A stretch of DNA of 64,000 bases from Poriferisodalis sp965221945 (GTDB taxonomy: Bacteria; Actinomycetota; Acidimicrobiia; Acidimicrobiales; Poriferisodalaceae): assembly GCF_965221945.1 (NCBI RefSeq), contig NZ_OZ244925.1:2790001-2854000 (forward strand). Direction: 5' to 3'. Shown here piece by piece: positions 1 to 9,221 of the stretch. Position 1 is the stretch's first letter. Every line of letters begins with the position of its first letter. A model generated the notes under the pieces. It saw only the letters and a list, made by a program, of their open reading frames with translations. It was not told the origin of the DNA and ran no database searches. The translations under genes were made by a program, and so were the position numbers.

Positions 1-806
1 GGCCCCGTCTGGTGCTCGACGGCGATGCCGAATTCAGCCAGCGTCGCGAGCAGGTGCTCGTTCACCTCTTCGAAGTTGCCGACGAGCAGCGCCTTCCGTA
101 CGTCGGCGGATTGCAGCAGAAAGATCGCCTCGTCGCGCAAGCCCTCGGGCGGCACGAGCACCAGCGGCGCCCCCAACCGGCCAGCCGCCGCCGCGCCGAT
201 GACCGCCTCCTGCCAGCGCTCGCCCGGTGCGAGCACGACCTGAGGCGAGTGCCCGCCAGCCAGGCCCACGGCATAGGAAGCGATACCCGTCGATGTCGCA
301 TACAGGTCCGAACCCGCATGCCGGACCACCTCAAGCTCGCCAGTGTCGCCCAACGCCTCGAGCACCGATTCAGAGGGCTTTGGAATCTCCATGTCGAACC
401 ATCGCTGGCGAACCAATTCCTCTGCGGTCGGGGGCGGCACTTCCGCTTCCGCCTCAGGCTCGCCCGCGTCGAGATCTGTTCCCGAAGTGTCCGCCGGATC
501 CGACTGCGGCACCTCCGATTCCGGCGCGGTGCCTTCCGCAGAATCGTCGCCAGTGACGCTCTTGGGGGGGTCGGCCATGGCTGCTGCAGTCGTGATGGTC
601 GGAACCGCCGTATCGATAGAAGCTTCAGGCAGAGTTTCCCTTGGAATAGCTTGGTCTTCGCTGTCGAATTGGGCGCCTGTGGGCGTCGAAGGCTCCGTCG
701 CGGCAGTCGCTGCTGGAAGCGAGCCGGGTGGGCGGGACTCCGGATCAGTGGCACAGCTGCCACTGATGATCGCCAGAACACAGAGGACTGCGCCGACGTG
801 CTTCAT
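1..806 (-). CDS. Putative lipoprotein with C-terminal cell-wall-binding-2-like domain (partial)
   Basis: The minus-strand frame is open from an ATG at 806 to the window edge, so the 3' end is missing (about 268 residues visible). The first 24 residues are a lipoprotein signal ending in SGSC, followed by a Pro/Thr/Glu/Ala-rich linker of about 120 residues. From about residue 165 the sequence follows the cell wall binding repeat 2 pattern: an LYATSTGIA-like start, then VVLAPGERWQEA, then AAAAGRLGAPLVLVP. That family binds cell-wall polymers in Gram-positive bacteria. An in-frame GTG at 818 is an alternative start. The gene is last in a minus-strand series after the DUF3179 gene. Overlapping plus-strand frames are Arg/Pro-rich shadows. 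Confidence 0.75.
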   Translation of the reverse strand, partial: MKHVGAVLCVLAIISGSCATDPESRPPGSLPAATAATEPSTPTGAQFDSEDQAIPRETLPEASIDTAVPTITTAAAMADPPKSVTGDDSAEGTAPESEVPQSDPADTSGTDLDAGEPEAEAEVPPPTAEELVRQRWFDMEIPKPSESVLEALGDTGELEVVRHAGSDLYATSTGIASYAVGLAGGHSPQVVLAPGERWQEAVIGAAAAGRLGAPLVLVPPEGLRDEAIFLLQSADVRKALLVGNFEEVNEHLLATLAEFGIAVEHQTG

Positions 807-937
807 CGTCGCCGTCACGTTGGTGCCTGAGTGATGCCACGAACGGTTCGGCTCATTAGTGCCCACCACGCGAATCACTCTCGTTCGCATTGAGTGTTCC
901 TTTTCCAGGAGCGAACTCGTCCGCGGGCTCGGGCGCC

Positions 938-2281
938 CTACGGGGTGCCGATGAGTTCGATGTCGGGATCGTAGGCAGCCGCTGCGAACCAGAACGTGTC
1001 GACGTGCTCGATGGGTTCGAGCTGGGTTCCCGCCAGCGGGCCGTCGATTGCCCGGCCGAGCACTGTCCACGTCGAGCCGGTCTGATCGTCGGTGAACGCT
1101 CCCGGCCCTGCTGAACTCGCAGCGTCGGGCATGCGCACAAACGTCAGGAGCTGCCCTTCCACGGTGGGGTCGAACACCCCGGTTGCACCCACGTCACGGC
1201 CAAAAGCCACCTGCTGGTTCTGGATCGGCGTCGCAGTGCCAGGCAAATGGAAGGCAACCACCGGTACGCCTCCCAGATCGACCGGCATCACCCCGCCGAC
1301 CTGCAGCGTGTCGAGTTCCACCGCTACAGCAGCGCCGCCGTGCCGAATGACCAGCACACGGGTCTGCGGAGGCAGGCGAGGATCGGGAACGTCGCCGAAG
1401 AAGGTCGGTCTGCCATCCGGCTCGTCGTAGCCGACATAGGGATTGCTGCCGTACGACCGCCCGAAACCGCCGGGGCGAGTCATCACCAAGCCATTGGGGT
1501 GTTCGACCACAAACGTCTCGAAGGCCACGGTGGCGATGGGGATCAGCTCCAACTGGGATCCCGTGAGGGCGCCGGCGATGGCTTGCCCGGTGTAGTGCGC
1601 CCACAGGCTCTCGGTCTGGCGGTCGTACATGACCAGCGCTGACTTGTAGAGCCGGCCCGAGGTGCCGAAGTCGAAGATCCGGTCGCCGAGCTGCCGGTAG
1701 TACCCGATGGCCGTGTTGCACAGCGGGCAGTAGGTGATGGTGACCGGTTCGCCGCCGACGGTGTCGTTGACGATCTCGTGCCAGATCATCACCTGCACCG
1801 GGTAGGCGCGGGCGTCGCCATTGAGCGTGAGCGTGACGACTGCCTCTTGGGATTGCAGGAACTCGACATCAGAGGCTCGCTCGAAGTCCGGAGCGTCGAT
1901 GGAGGGGATGCCGTCGGGCGGCGGACCGCCGGAAAGAACGTCGATGGGGGACACCAGCGGCTCGGGCAGCAGCGGTGCGGTCATGCCGTCGCGCAACGCT
2001 GAGACGGTGGACTCGCGCGGACCGCCGGGGATCTGGGTGACCTTGAGGTCGATGATCGGCGCCGCTGTCGTGGTCGCCGGTGCTGCGGCGACAGCGGTGG
2101 TGGCCGGAGCGGAGGTGGCCGTCGGGTCAGGCGCGGATTGGTCGTCGCCGGACGAGGTGTCGGCGCACCCCGATGCGCCGGCCAACAGAGCCGCTGCCAG
2201 CACAGTCAGAACCCCACCGGCAGCGAGCCGTCGTGCCGGCGTGGACTTCAGCCGGAACGCATGCCGCTGTCGTGGAGCCAT
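938..2281 (-). CDS. DUF3179 domain-containing lipoprotein
   Basis: This 447-residue protein has a basic N-terminus, a hydrophobic segment and a lipobox (LLAGASGC near residue 38), then a Thr/Ala/Pro linker. The body matches the DUF3179 family, with the hallmark stretch AYPVQVMIWHEIVND, TYCPLCNTAIGY with its two cysteines, and DRQTESLWAHYTGQAI. The function of DUF3179 is unknown; the conserved CPLC suggests metal or redox chemistry outside the membrane, which is inference. The gene lies 35 bases downstream of the membrane-protein gene in the same direction. Confidence 0.9.
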   Translation of the reverse strand: MAPRQRHAFRLKSTPARRLAAGGVLTVLAAALLAGASGCADTSSGDDQSAPDPTATSAPATTAVAAAPATTTAAPIIDLKVTQIPGGPRESTVSALRDGMTAPLLPEPLVSPIDVLSGGPPPDGIPSIDAPDFERASDVEFLQSQEAVVTLTLNGDARAYPVQVMIWHEIVNDTVGGEPVTITYCPLCNTAIGYYRQLGDRIFDFGTSGRLYKSALVMYDRQTESLWAHYTGQAIAGALTGSQLELIPIATVAFETFVVEHPNGLVMTRPGGFGRSYGSNPYVGYDEPDGRPTFFGDVPDPRLPPQTRVLVIRHGGAAVAVELDTLQVGGVMPVDLGGVPVVAFHLPGTATPIQNQQVAFGRDVGATGVFDPTVEGQLLTFVRMPDAASSAGPGAFTDDQTGSTWTVLGRAIDGPLAGTQLEPIEHVDTFWFAAAAYDPDIELIGTP

Positions 2282-2316
2282 CAGGCGACGCTACTTCGGC
2301 ACCCTGCTCCGGGGGT

Positions 2317-4152
2317 TCACACGCCGGTGCACTTGCGTGCTGGCAGGTGCCACAACGCCCACGACGCGGCGGGTTCGTCGATGAGGTGCCGGGCGTTCGT
2401 GCACCGCTCGCCCAGGTCATCGTCAGCAATGACCAGCTCCGAGCAGGGCCGGTCGCCAGCGGAAAGGCGTACCCGTTCGTGGGCGATCTCGGGCAGCTCG
2501 AGGCGGTAGAGCCACAGTGCGTAGTCCGGTACCGATGTCCGGTCGTGCGCGAGGCAGGCCAAACCGTCGTTGTCGACGGCATCGGCAACCGTGTGCGCTG
2601 CGGTGACCTGATCGCGGGCGACGGCGCCGACATCGGCGAGATGGCGGTGGTTCAGCACGGTCGCGGTAGCTCCGAGCGCGAGCGCTGCTGCGACGAGTGC
2701 GCCGAGGGCTGCAACTGGACCCGTCGCCATTCGCCCCTGCACCGCCTCGTCGTCCGGCGTCTCGTCGTCGTCCGGCGTCTCGTTGTTGTCCGGCTCCGCG
2801 TCGGGCGGCGGGATTGTTGCTTGAGGATCAGTCTCGCTGTGTCGGCGTTGCGCGACCGCCGCGAGCAGCACACCAAGCAGGACTGCGATGAACCCAGCCA
2901 CGGCGACAGCGGGCAGGCGCCCATCGAGCCAAGTCCATGCCGGGCTGAACGACAAGGTCATGATGCGGCGCGATGGTGCGTCGTAGGCATCGGCTGCCCC
3001 GATGACCACAGCGCAGGCAGCCAGCGCCACGGCTGCGCTGATAGCCAGCACATGCGAGTCGCGACGACGCCGTGCACATCGTGTCGCGAGCCAAGCGATG
3101 GCAACGGCAGTGAGCGGCACGGCCCACGGATCGACATAGCGGCCATACAGCAATGCGTCGGCACGATCGCTGCCGGTCAGCGTCCAACCGCCGAGCACGA
3201 CCGCGCCCAAGGCACCCAGCGAGACGAACAGCGCTGACGCGGCCAGCGGACCGATGCCGTTCGGGCTGCCGGTCTTGTTGCCGGGCCACCTTCGAACGAG
3301 CCGGACAGCGATGCTCAGACCGGCGATCAGGCCCAGCAGCCCGAGTCCGACGGTGCCACCGCCCAGCGCCAATAGTTGCCCCGACACGGTGACGATCGGT
3401 TCCACTCCGCGATCGAGCTGCGCGGCTTCGTTCAGGCGGGCCGTCGGCCAGGTGTGGGTGAGCGTGAGGGCCACCGCAGCCGCAGTTCCGCCGACGAGCA
3501 GTCCGCCGACGAGCCCCGACCAGTCTCGGCGGCTGATCCGGCACGCCAGCGCCGTCATGACGACGGCGACAACCAGCACGACCATGCGGGCGTGCAGCGC
3601 AACAGCCAAGGTCGCCAGCAGCCCTGCGCGACCCCACCAGCGCCAGCTCGTGGCTGTACCGGCGTGCAGCGCCGCGCCGGCCACCGCGAGCGCCGCGAGA
3701 AGCACGGCCAGCCCGAGCAGCGTCTCGGACCACGCGATGCGCGAAGCGCTCGACAACGACGGATGCACGGCTGCGATGAGCCCGGCGGCCCCCGCCACCC
3801 ACCATCGCTGCGCCCAGACGAACCCCAGCCGGCCCGCAACCACGACGGCGGCGACCGCTGCCAGCGTGTTCACCACCAACCCCAGGAGGTGCACCACCTC
3901 GCCCTGGGTGCCGAGAAGCGAAACCTGCGACACCGCTACGAGCGGCGCCACCAGCAGCCCGTACCCGGGTTGGAACGGCACGTCGGTGGGTGCTAGCCCG
4001 TCACCACCGACCCATTGGGCGATGCTGAGATACGCCGGAACGTCAGGCACGGCGACTGGCCCGCCCGCGGACATCGCAGTAACGAGATGGCCGGCAAGCA
4101 CGGCAATCAGGGCCGCCATCGCCACTGTGAACCAGACGAAGACGCGCTGCAT
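2317..4152 (-). CDS. Polytopic membrane protein, GT-C glycosyltransferase-like
   Basis: The protein has about 611 residues from the ATG at 4152 (MQRVFVWF). The same frame runs on to 5868, but that part is the antisense of the monooxygenase gene and is excluded. It has about ten hydrophobic segments. An early acidic loop (VPDVPAYLSIAQW, near residue 36) and a later conserved loop (HPSLSSASRIAWSETLLG) recall the GT-C fold of polyprenyl-phosphate sugar transferases. Near residue 430 is an acidic PDDDETPDDE run, then one more membrane segment and a Cys-containing soluble tail. Donor and acceptor cannot be told. It is probably the first gene of the minus-strand set with DUF3179 and the lipoprotein. 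Confidence 0.65.
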   Translation of the reverse strand: MQRVFVWFTVAMAALIAVLAGHLVTAMSAGGPVAVPDVPAYLSIAQWVGGDGLAPTDVPFQPGYGLLVAPLVAVSQVSLLGTQGEVVHLLGLVVNTLAAVAAVVVAGRLGFVWAQRWWVAGAAGLIAAVHPSLSSASRIAWSETLLGLAVLLAALAVAGAALHAGTATSWRWWGRAGLLATLAVALHARMVVLVVAVVMTALACRISRRDWSGLVGGLLVGGTAAAVALTLTHTWPTARLNEAAQLDRGVEPIVTVSGQLLALGGGTVGLGLLGLIAGLSIAVRLVRRWPGNKTGSPNGIGPLAASALFVSLGALGAVVLGGWTLTGSDRADALLYGRYVDPWAVPLTAVAIAWLATRCARRRRDSHVLAISAAVALAACAVVIGAADAYDAPSRRIMTLSFSPAWTWLDGRLPAVAVAGFIAVLLGVLLAAVAQRRHSETDPQATIPPPDAEPDNNETPDDDETPDDEAVQGRMATGPVAALGALVAAALALGATATVLNHRHLADVGAVARDQVTAAHTVADAVDNDGLACLAHDRTSVPDYALWLYRLELPEIAHERVRLSAGDRPCSELVIADDDLGERCTNARHLIDEPAASWALWHLPARKCTGV

Positions 4153-4242
4153 GACGCTGGGAAGGCTGTCACACCCCGGCACGCCAGAGGGCGCCTCACG
4201 TAATATCGAATGGGCACTGAATCGAATGAAGTCGGGGGACTC

Positions 4243-6162
4243 ATGGCGCAGAGCCAGACGGCAACGGACACGTTCACGCGACCCGCGATCAGCATCGATC
4301 CCGAGACCGGCTTGAAGATCTTCAACACACGTGCGGCGAAGGCCTCCGAGAAGATCCAGGGCAAGGGCTACTCGGTCAATGCGGACGAGCACCTGAAGGA
4401 ACTGCCGCCTCCCCCGCCGGGCGCCGTCTTCAATGCCGAAGAGCAGGCCAAGTACCGGGAGTTCAAGGAAATCCGCCGGGGCGCCGCCGACTACATGGCG
4501 ATGGAAGGCGAGTTCAAGCGCTACCTCGAAGACGTGTACTCCGAGCCGCCGATCGAGCGCCAGGCGCTCACCGACGAGTGCGAGGTGTTGGTGATCGGGG
4601 CCGGGTTTGCCGGGCTGCTGCTGTGGCACAAGCTGCGTGATGCCGGCATCACCGATGTCCGCTTCTGCGAGAAGGGCGGCGACGTCGGGGGCACCTGGTA
4701 CTGGAACCGGTACCCGGGCATTGCCTGCGATGTCGAGTCGTACAGCTACCTGCCGCTGCTCGAGGAGATGGGGTACATCCCGTCGATGAAGTTCGCTTCT
4801 GGCTTCGAGATTCTCGAGTACTGCCAGGCGATGGCCACCAAGTTCGGCTTCTACGACCACTGCCTGTTCCACACCACTGTCGACGCCACCGAGTGGGATG
4901 AGGAAACCGGCCGCTGGACGGTGATCACCGACCGCGGCGACGCCATGAAGGCGCGCTACGTGATCTTGGCCAACGGCATCCTGACCAGCCCCAAGCTGGC
5001 GCGCATCGACGGCATGGCGACGTACCGAGGCGAGTCGTTCCACACATCTCGCTGGGATTACAACGTCGACCTCGAAGGCAAGCGCGTCGGCATCATCGGC
5101 ACCGGCGCGACGGCCGTGCAGGTGATCCCCGAGATCGCCAAGGTCGTCGATGAGCTGTACGTGTTCCAGCGGACGCCGTCGTCGATCGACGTGCGCGACC
5201 AGCGAACGACCGACCCTGACGAGATCGCCGAGTGGAGCAAGGAGCCGGGGTGGGCGCGGGCCCGCCGCAAGCGATTCGCGCGCATCTCGTCGGGCCGTAC
5301 CGCCATTAAGGCCAACGACGACTACCTCGCTGGCCGCGTCGCGGACTTCAAGGAACGCAAGCAGCACGCTCGCAAGCTGACGCCCGAAGAACTGGTGCAG
5401 AAACAGCTCAACACGAACTTCCGGATCATGGAACAGATCCGAGCCCGGGTGGACGTCATCATCGAAGACTCCAAGACGGCCGAGGCGCTCAAGCCGTATT
5501 ACCCCTACGGCTGCAAGCGTCCCACCTTCCACGACGAGTACCTGCCCACGTTCAACCTGCCGCACGTGCACTTGGTGGACACCGCTCCCATGGGCGTGCA
5601 ACAGATCAACGAGCGCGGTGTGGTGCACGACGGCGTTGAGTACCCGCTGGACGTGCTGATCTACGCGACGGGTTTCCAGTGGATGGCAACCGCGACGTTC
5701 AACATGATCAGGGGCCGCGAGGGCACCACGCTCAGCGAGAAGTGGCAGACCGAGGGCACCAGGACGTTCCTGGGCCTGCACAGCCACGGGTTCCCGAACC
5801 TGTTCATCGTGTCGGGGCCCCAAGGCGGCGGCGGCAGCTTCAACTTCACCGACGCCATCGACCAGCACGGCGACTACATCATCTGGATGCTGACCGAGAT
5901 GCGCGACAAGGCCCTCAACGTGGTCGACATCACTGCCGACTCAGAAGTGAAGTACGCCGAGCACTGCCGCGTGGCCGACATCACCACCGCCCCGCTACGT
6001 GACTGCCTGTCGTATTACAACGGCCACGGCGAAGCGCAGCCGGGCAGCTTGGCGTACTACGGCGGCGGCTACTGGCACAAGTTCCGTATTGCGGCCCAGG
6101 AATCGCTCGAGCCCTACCTATTCGAGTTCAAGTCCGATCGGGTAGCCCAGCCCGCCGGCTAG
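4243..6162 (+). CDS. Flavin-containing monooxygenase, Baeyer-Villiger type
   Basis: This 639-residue class B flavoprotein is predicted to use FAD, NADPH and O2 to oxidise ketones to esters or lactones. It shows the FAD-binding Rossmann motif GAGFAG near residue 114, the GGTWYWNRYPG stretch usual in this family, the fingerprint YRGESFHTSRWD (F/YxGxxxHxxxW) and the NADPH-binding GTGATAVQ. An N-terminal extension of about 100 residues is typical of the longer cyclic-ketone and steroid-ketone branch. I chose the ATG at 4243 because GGGGGA precedes it; an in-frame ATG at 4210 lacks a ribosome site. The gene diverges from the membrane-protein gene and its stop overlaps the end of the convergent PIN toxin gene. 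Confidence 0.93.
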   Translation: MAQSQTATDTFTRPAISIDPETGLKIFNTRAAKASEKIQGKGYSVNADEHLKELPPPPPGAVFNAEEQAKYREFKEIRRGAADYMAMEGEFKRYLEDVYSEPPIERQALTDECEVLVIGAGFAGLLLWHKLRDAGITDVRFCEKGGDVGGTWYWNRYPGIACDVESYSYLPLLEEMGYIPSMKFASGFEILEYCQAMATKFGFYDHCLFHTTVDATEWDEETGRWTVITDRGDAMKARYVILANGILTSPKLARIDGMATYRGESFHTSRWDYNVDLEGKRVGIIGTGATAVQVIPEIAKVVDELYVFQRTPSSIDVRDQRTTDPDEIAEWSKEPGWARARRKRFARISSGRTAIKANDDYLAGRVADFKERKQHARKLTPEELVQKQLNTNFRIMEQIRARVDVIIEDSKTAEALKPYYPYGCKRPTFHDEYLPTFNLPHVHLVDTAPMGVQQINERGVVHDGVEYPLDVLIYATGFQWMATATFNMIRGREGTTLSEKWQTEGTRTFLGLHSHGFPNLFIVSGPQGGGGSFNFTDAIDQHGDYIIWMLTEMRDKALNVVDITADSEVKYAEHCRVADITTAPLRDCLSYYNGHGEAQPGSLAYYGGGYWHKFRIAAQESLEPYLFEFKSDRVAQPAG

Positions 6163-6539
6163 CGCCAGTGATGGATGCTCGGCGACTCTGCTCCGAGATG
6201 TCCAGCCAAGTGCGCGAAATCGCCCAGGTCAGAAGTGATGATGCTGTCCTCAAGGTGAATCGCGCAGGCGAGCATGTGAGCATCGACGACATCGGCTGTG
6301 CCGGAATGGCGTAGCAGCGTGCCGACCAACGGAACGTGATTCGCGGTGAACGCGAGCACATCAACCGAGGGCAAGAACCGGGTCAGGAGTACCTGCCGGG
6401 AACCGTCGCGCCACACCTGGGAGACAACCGGAGCTGTCGTGCGCAGCGGTTCTCTTGTCTGCAGTGCAGCTTCCACGAAGTCTTTGGCGTCGGATTCGTC
6501 GCGTTCTATGGCGACGAGCACTCCGGCATCGAGGATCAC
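6159..6539 (-). CDS. PIN-domain ribonuclease toxin (VapC-like)
   Basis: This 126-residue protein has the PIN acidic residues in their usual places: ILDAGVL at the N-terminus, VVDAHMLA in the middle and ITSDLGDF near the end. Such toxins cleave RNA and are neutralised by a cognate antitoxin. The start is a GTG that overlaps the antitoxin stop as GTGA; the open frame extends upstream only through the antitoxin gene. The toxin is clearly paralogous to the PIN protein at 32188-32562: both share PVVxQVWRxGS and SGTxDVVDAH. Its end overlaps the end of the convergent monooxygenase gene. Confidence 0.88.
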   Translation of the reverse strand: MILDAGVLVAIERDESDAKDFVEAALQTREPLRTTAPVVSQVWRDGSRQVLLTRFLPSVDVLAFTANHVPLVGTLLRHSGTADVVDAHMLACAIHLEDSIITSDLGDFAHLAGHLGAESPSIHHWR

Positions 6540-6772
6540 GAGTCGGCGAAATAGCGTTCGCGCATCGCTGCCACGCCGTCGGGGTCGGGTGGCCCGGAAT
6601 GTTCCGCCCATTCAGCCATAAAGCTCCGAAGAGCCAGTTGACGACGGCGTTCCTGAGCGAGCAGCCGCAGTCCTTGTTTGATCGCAGTCGATCGTCCGCC
6701 GAACTCTGCAGCGAGCTCGTTGAGCAGAGCGAGTTCCGCCGCGTTGAAGCGCACCGTGGCCGTTTCGCTCAT
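6536..6772 (-). CDS. Ribbon-helix-helix-type antitoxin
   Basis: This 78-residue protein begins SETATVRFNAAELALLNELAAEFGG, where the ATVRF strand and following helices fit a MetJ/Arc-type RHH DNA-binding domain; the acidic C-terminal tail would wrap the toxin. The ATG at 6772 is preceded by GGTGG and chosen over an upstream in-frame codon. The gene overlaps the PIN toxin by four bases, so the two are translationally coupled. An imperfect inverted repeat lies just upstream and is a likely self-regulation site. The FGGR motif also occurs in the antitoxin at 31964. Confidence 0.82.
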   Translation of the reverse strand: MSETATVRFNAAELALLNELAAEFGGRSTAIKQGLRLLAQERRRQLALRSFMAEWAEHSGPPDPDGVAAMRERYFADS

Positions 6773-6780
6773 GCCACCAC

Positions 6781-6800
6781 TGTACCACTTATGTGTTACA
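6781..6800. promoter_or_regulatory. Inverted repeat upstream of PIN/RHH antitoxin
   Basis: TGTACCAC and GTGTTACA form two 8-base arms with one mismatch around a 4-base spacer. The centre is about 18 bases upstream of the antitoxin ATG, where an RHH antitoxin commonly binds to repress its own operon. Binding is inferred. Confidence 0.5.
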
Positions 6801-7065
6801 TCTTGTGTCTGCGCCATATCCGCATCAGAGCATGTGCGATGAGTGAGCGGCGAGTCGATTTCTGGCTGGTGTTGCGGGTCAGCGGTTGGACCATTTCACC
6901 TCGCGGCGATCTCGGCGGCGACGCCTAGGCAGGTGTCACGCCGACGTGCTCACACAGTGGGACCCGTTTAGACAAGAGGCACCTCACCCAGGCCATACAC
7001 GACACCGCTGCCGTGCGGCACCGAGCAACCCCGCCATCGAATCGACCAAGCTCGGCGGCATCTCG
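6801..7065. other. Intergenic region, no gene recognised
   Basis: Short Arg-rich frames here have no coding character. The region holds the upstream part of the TA promoter and the sequence downstream of the propeller remnant. Confidence 0.5.
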
Positions 7066-7800
7066 TCAGTCTGAATTTGGCACGGGGGACCACACGGGGT
7101 CGCGATCGTCGCGGCTGTAGGTCAGCCATCGAATGCCGTTGCCGGTTGCGTTCATGACGCCGATGCCCGTTTGGACGTAAGCGAGGCGGGTGCCGTCGGG
7201 CGACCACATTGGATTCGGGGCTGCAAGGAACATCCCGAGCAGCTGCTGCTGGGTAGTCCGGTCGTCGGTGCCGTCCGCAATCAGGATTCCGGGCCTCTGG
7301 AGCCACAGGAGCCTGTTGGTGAACAGGATTCTGGTGCCGTCGGGCGACCAGTCCGGGTCTTCGTCGGGCACATCGTTGACGGTGAGCTGCACCCCTCCGG
7401 TGCCGTCGGCTCCGATGACGGAGATCTCGTTGTCGCCGTCGTTGCTGGTGTAGAGGATCTTGGTGCCGTCAGGCGACCATTTCGGCAGCGAATCCCGCGT
7501 GCTGTTGTCGGTGAGATGCACCACGTCGGTGCCGTCGGCTGCCATGACCCCGATTTCTTTGTCGCCGTCATCGATCTCGTAGGCGATCTTGGTGCCGTCA
7601 GGCGACCATTTCGGCAGCGAATCCCGCGTGCTGTTGTCGGTGAGTTGGACCACGTCGGTGCCGTCGGCTGCCATGACCGCGATCTCTCGGTCGCCGTCGT
7701 TGGTGACGTAGGCGATCTTGGTGCCGTCAGGCGAGAAAGCAGGGGCCCAGTCGTCGACGAGTACACGACCGACGCCGATTTCGCGCTCGGCTCGACAGCT
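7066..7800 (-). pseudogene. 5'-truncated TolB/PD40-type beta-propeller protein
   Basis: The translation carries five WSPDGTKI/FSPDGT repeats of the PD40 (WD40-like) family and a sixth partial one, with the linker ADGTDVVQLTDNSTRDSLPK nearly identical between blades. The first recognisable blade begins at about 7750. Upstream of 7800 the frame becomes Arg/Cys-rich and the opposite strand looks coding. No ATG, GTG or TTG lies between that junction and the first blade. The gene has therefore probably lost its signal peptide and 5' end. Intact relatives are periplasmic or extracellular propellers. A short functional product starting inside the repeats cannot be excluded. Confidence 0.65.
7333..7760. 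repeat. 129-bp tandem repeats encoding propeller blades
   Basis: The segment beginning GGTGCCGTC(A/G)GGCGA recurs at 7333, 7462, 7591 and 7720, exactly 129 bases (43 codons) apart. The units starting at 7462 and 7591 are identical over more than 50 bases, which points to recent internal duplication or gene conversion. Confidence 0.85.
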
Positions 7801-7826
7801 TGCAGCAGGACGATCTGAGCAAGGGG

Positions 7827-7991
7827 GTGACCGATGAAGCAATTGCACTACTGGGCTCACTCTTCGGCACCGCCGACGGCCTCGGCGTTCGCATGGCCGT
7901 ACGCGCTGTCGGAACGCTCGAAGACCCGGACTTCGTCGCGTCGTCACTTGTAGTTCTCGTCGGCGACTTGCTCCACGAGTTGAAGGCCTGA
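7827..7991 (+). CDS. Small ORF of unknown function, possibly a fragment
   Basis: The frame encodes 54 residues from a GTG (TDEAIALLGSLFGTADGLG...), mostly helical, and ends at a TGA. Its codons have the GC-rich third positions of real genes here, unlike the frames upstream of about 7800. An in-frame TTG at 7800 is another start. No family was recognised. It could be the 3' end of a gene fused to the propeller remnant by a rearrangement near 7800. Confidence 0.3.
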   Translation: MTDEAIALLGSLFGTADGLGVRMAVRAVGTLEDPDFVASSLVVLVGDLLHELKA

Positions 7992-8042
7992 TCGGTTAGG
8001 GGGCGTCCAACTAGCGTCCCGTATCCGAACGAGGAGCAAGGT

Positions 8043-9104
8043 ATGGCTCAGTCGCTCAGATTTGGGATCGTGCACGACTTCCGCTGCCCGCCGGGCAGCG
8101 ACGTGACGATGCCGCAGGTGTACGCCGAGACGTTCGACCAGGTTGTCCATGCAGAGCAGATCGGCATGGAGCTGTGCTGGTTCACCGAGCACCACTTCAT
8201 GTCCGACGGCTACCTGCCCAACTTCGTGCCGGTGGCAGGTGCGGCGGCGGCGCTGACCACCACCATGCGGTGCTCCACCGACATCTGCCTCATGCCGTTC
8301 CGGGATCCCGTGCGGCTGGCCGAGGACCTTGCCGTGCTCGACAACGTTTCCGGCGGCCGCATGGAGCTGGGAATCGGCATGGGCTACGCCGCGCACGAGT
8401 TCGCCGGTTTCGGCCTGCCGATCAGCCGGCGAGTGTCGCTGACCGAGGAGGCCATCGAGATCCTGCGCTTGGCGTGGTCGGGCGAGCCGTTCACGTTCGA
8501 GGGCAAGCGGTACCGCTACAGCGATCTGCGGGTCACGCCCGACCCGGTGCAAGACGGCGGTCCCCCGCTGTGGGTGGCAGCCACCAGCGAGGCGGGTGCG
8601 CTGCGGGCGGCCCGATTCGACACGAACCTGCTGCCGCAAGGACCCAAAGCCAAGGTGCTCGAACCATGGAAGGCAGCGCTGGCAGCCGACGGTCGAGACA
8701 TCGGGGACAAGCGGGTCGGGATCATCCGTGGCGTCTACGTGACCGACGGATCGGACCCCGCCGACGACCCGACCTGGGAGGCGATTGCAGCGGCCGAGAA
8801 GTACCGGCGAGATGTCTATATCGGCATCATCAAGGCCAGCACCGATCACAAGCAGGCCGCCCAAGAGCGGGCTGCCCGGACCGGGCCCCGCGAGCCAGAC
8901 CCGCTCAATCCGCTGGTGTGGACCGTCGGTGACGCCGACCACTGCGTTGCCGAGCTGACCACGATGATCCGCGACCACGGCGTCACCGACCTCGTCACCT
9001 GGGGCGGTCCGCCAGGCCTGCCGCCATCGGTCATGAACGACTCGCTGGAGCGCATGGCCGACGACGTGATCCCCCGCGTCCGCGCCAACCTTTCCTTGCA
9101 GTGA
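8043..9104 (+). CDS. LLM-class flavin-dependent oxidoreductase
   Basis: This 353-residue protein has the luciferase-like monooxygenase fold: WFTEHHF near residue 60, the LAEDLAVLDNVSGGRMELGIGMGY core, and the later PLWVAATSEAGALRAAR strand. Family members use FMN or F420, and the sequence does not settle which. The start follows a strong GAGGAG site 6-10 bases upstream. It stands alone, with a SnoaL-like gene 117 bases downstream in the same direction. Confidence 0.9.
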   Translation: MAQSLRFGIVHDFRCPPGSDVTMPQVYAETFDQVVHAEQIGMELCWFTEHHFMSDGYLPNFVPVAGAAAALTTTMRCSTDICLMPFRDPVRLAEDLAVLDNVSGGRMELGIGMGYAAHEFAGFGLPISRRVSLTEEAIEILRLAWSGEPFTFEGKRYRYSDLRVTPDPVQDGGPPLWVAATSEAGALRAARFDTNLLPQGPKAKVLEPWKAALAADGRDIGDKRVGIIRGVYVTDGSDPADDPTWEAIAAAEKYRRDVYIGIIKASTDHKQAAQERAARTGPREPDPLNPLVWTVGDADHCVAELTTMIRDHGVTDLVTWGGPPGLPPSVMNDSLERMADDVIPRVRANLSLQ

Positions 9105-9209
9105 AGTCGACGCACTCGCCGTCGGACGACTGTGCTGCGGTGCCCAATCGTCGGCTCGGCGGCGATCGAGCAGCGGCTCGGGGCTCGGCTGAGGTGACCG
9201 GTAGTGCCT

Positions 9210-9215
9210 TAGGGT
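9210..9215 (+). promoter_or_regulatory. Candidate leaderless -10 element (TAGGGT)
   Basis: TAGGGT is followed by six bases and then the ATG at 9222, so transcription would begin at or next to the start codon. No Shine-Dalgarno sequence is present. Confidence 0.45.
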
Positions 9216-9221
9216 CCGGCC

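Noticed and set aside
12..830. Three overlapping frames at the left edge (two plus, one minus)
   Set aside because: All are Arg/Ser/Pro-rich; the different minus-strand frame open to the edge has a lipoprotein signal and a known domain.
4153..5868. 5' half of a 1183-residue minus-strand frame
   Set aside because: Antisense to the monooxygenase; the real membrane-protein gene starts at 4152.
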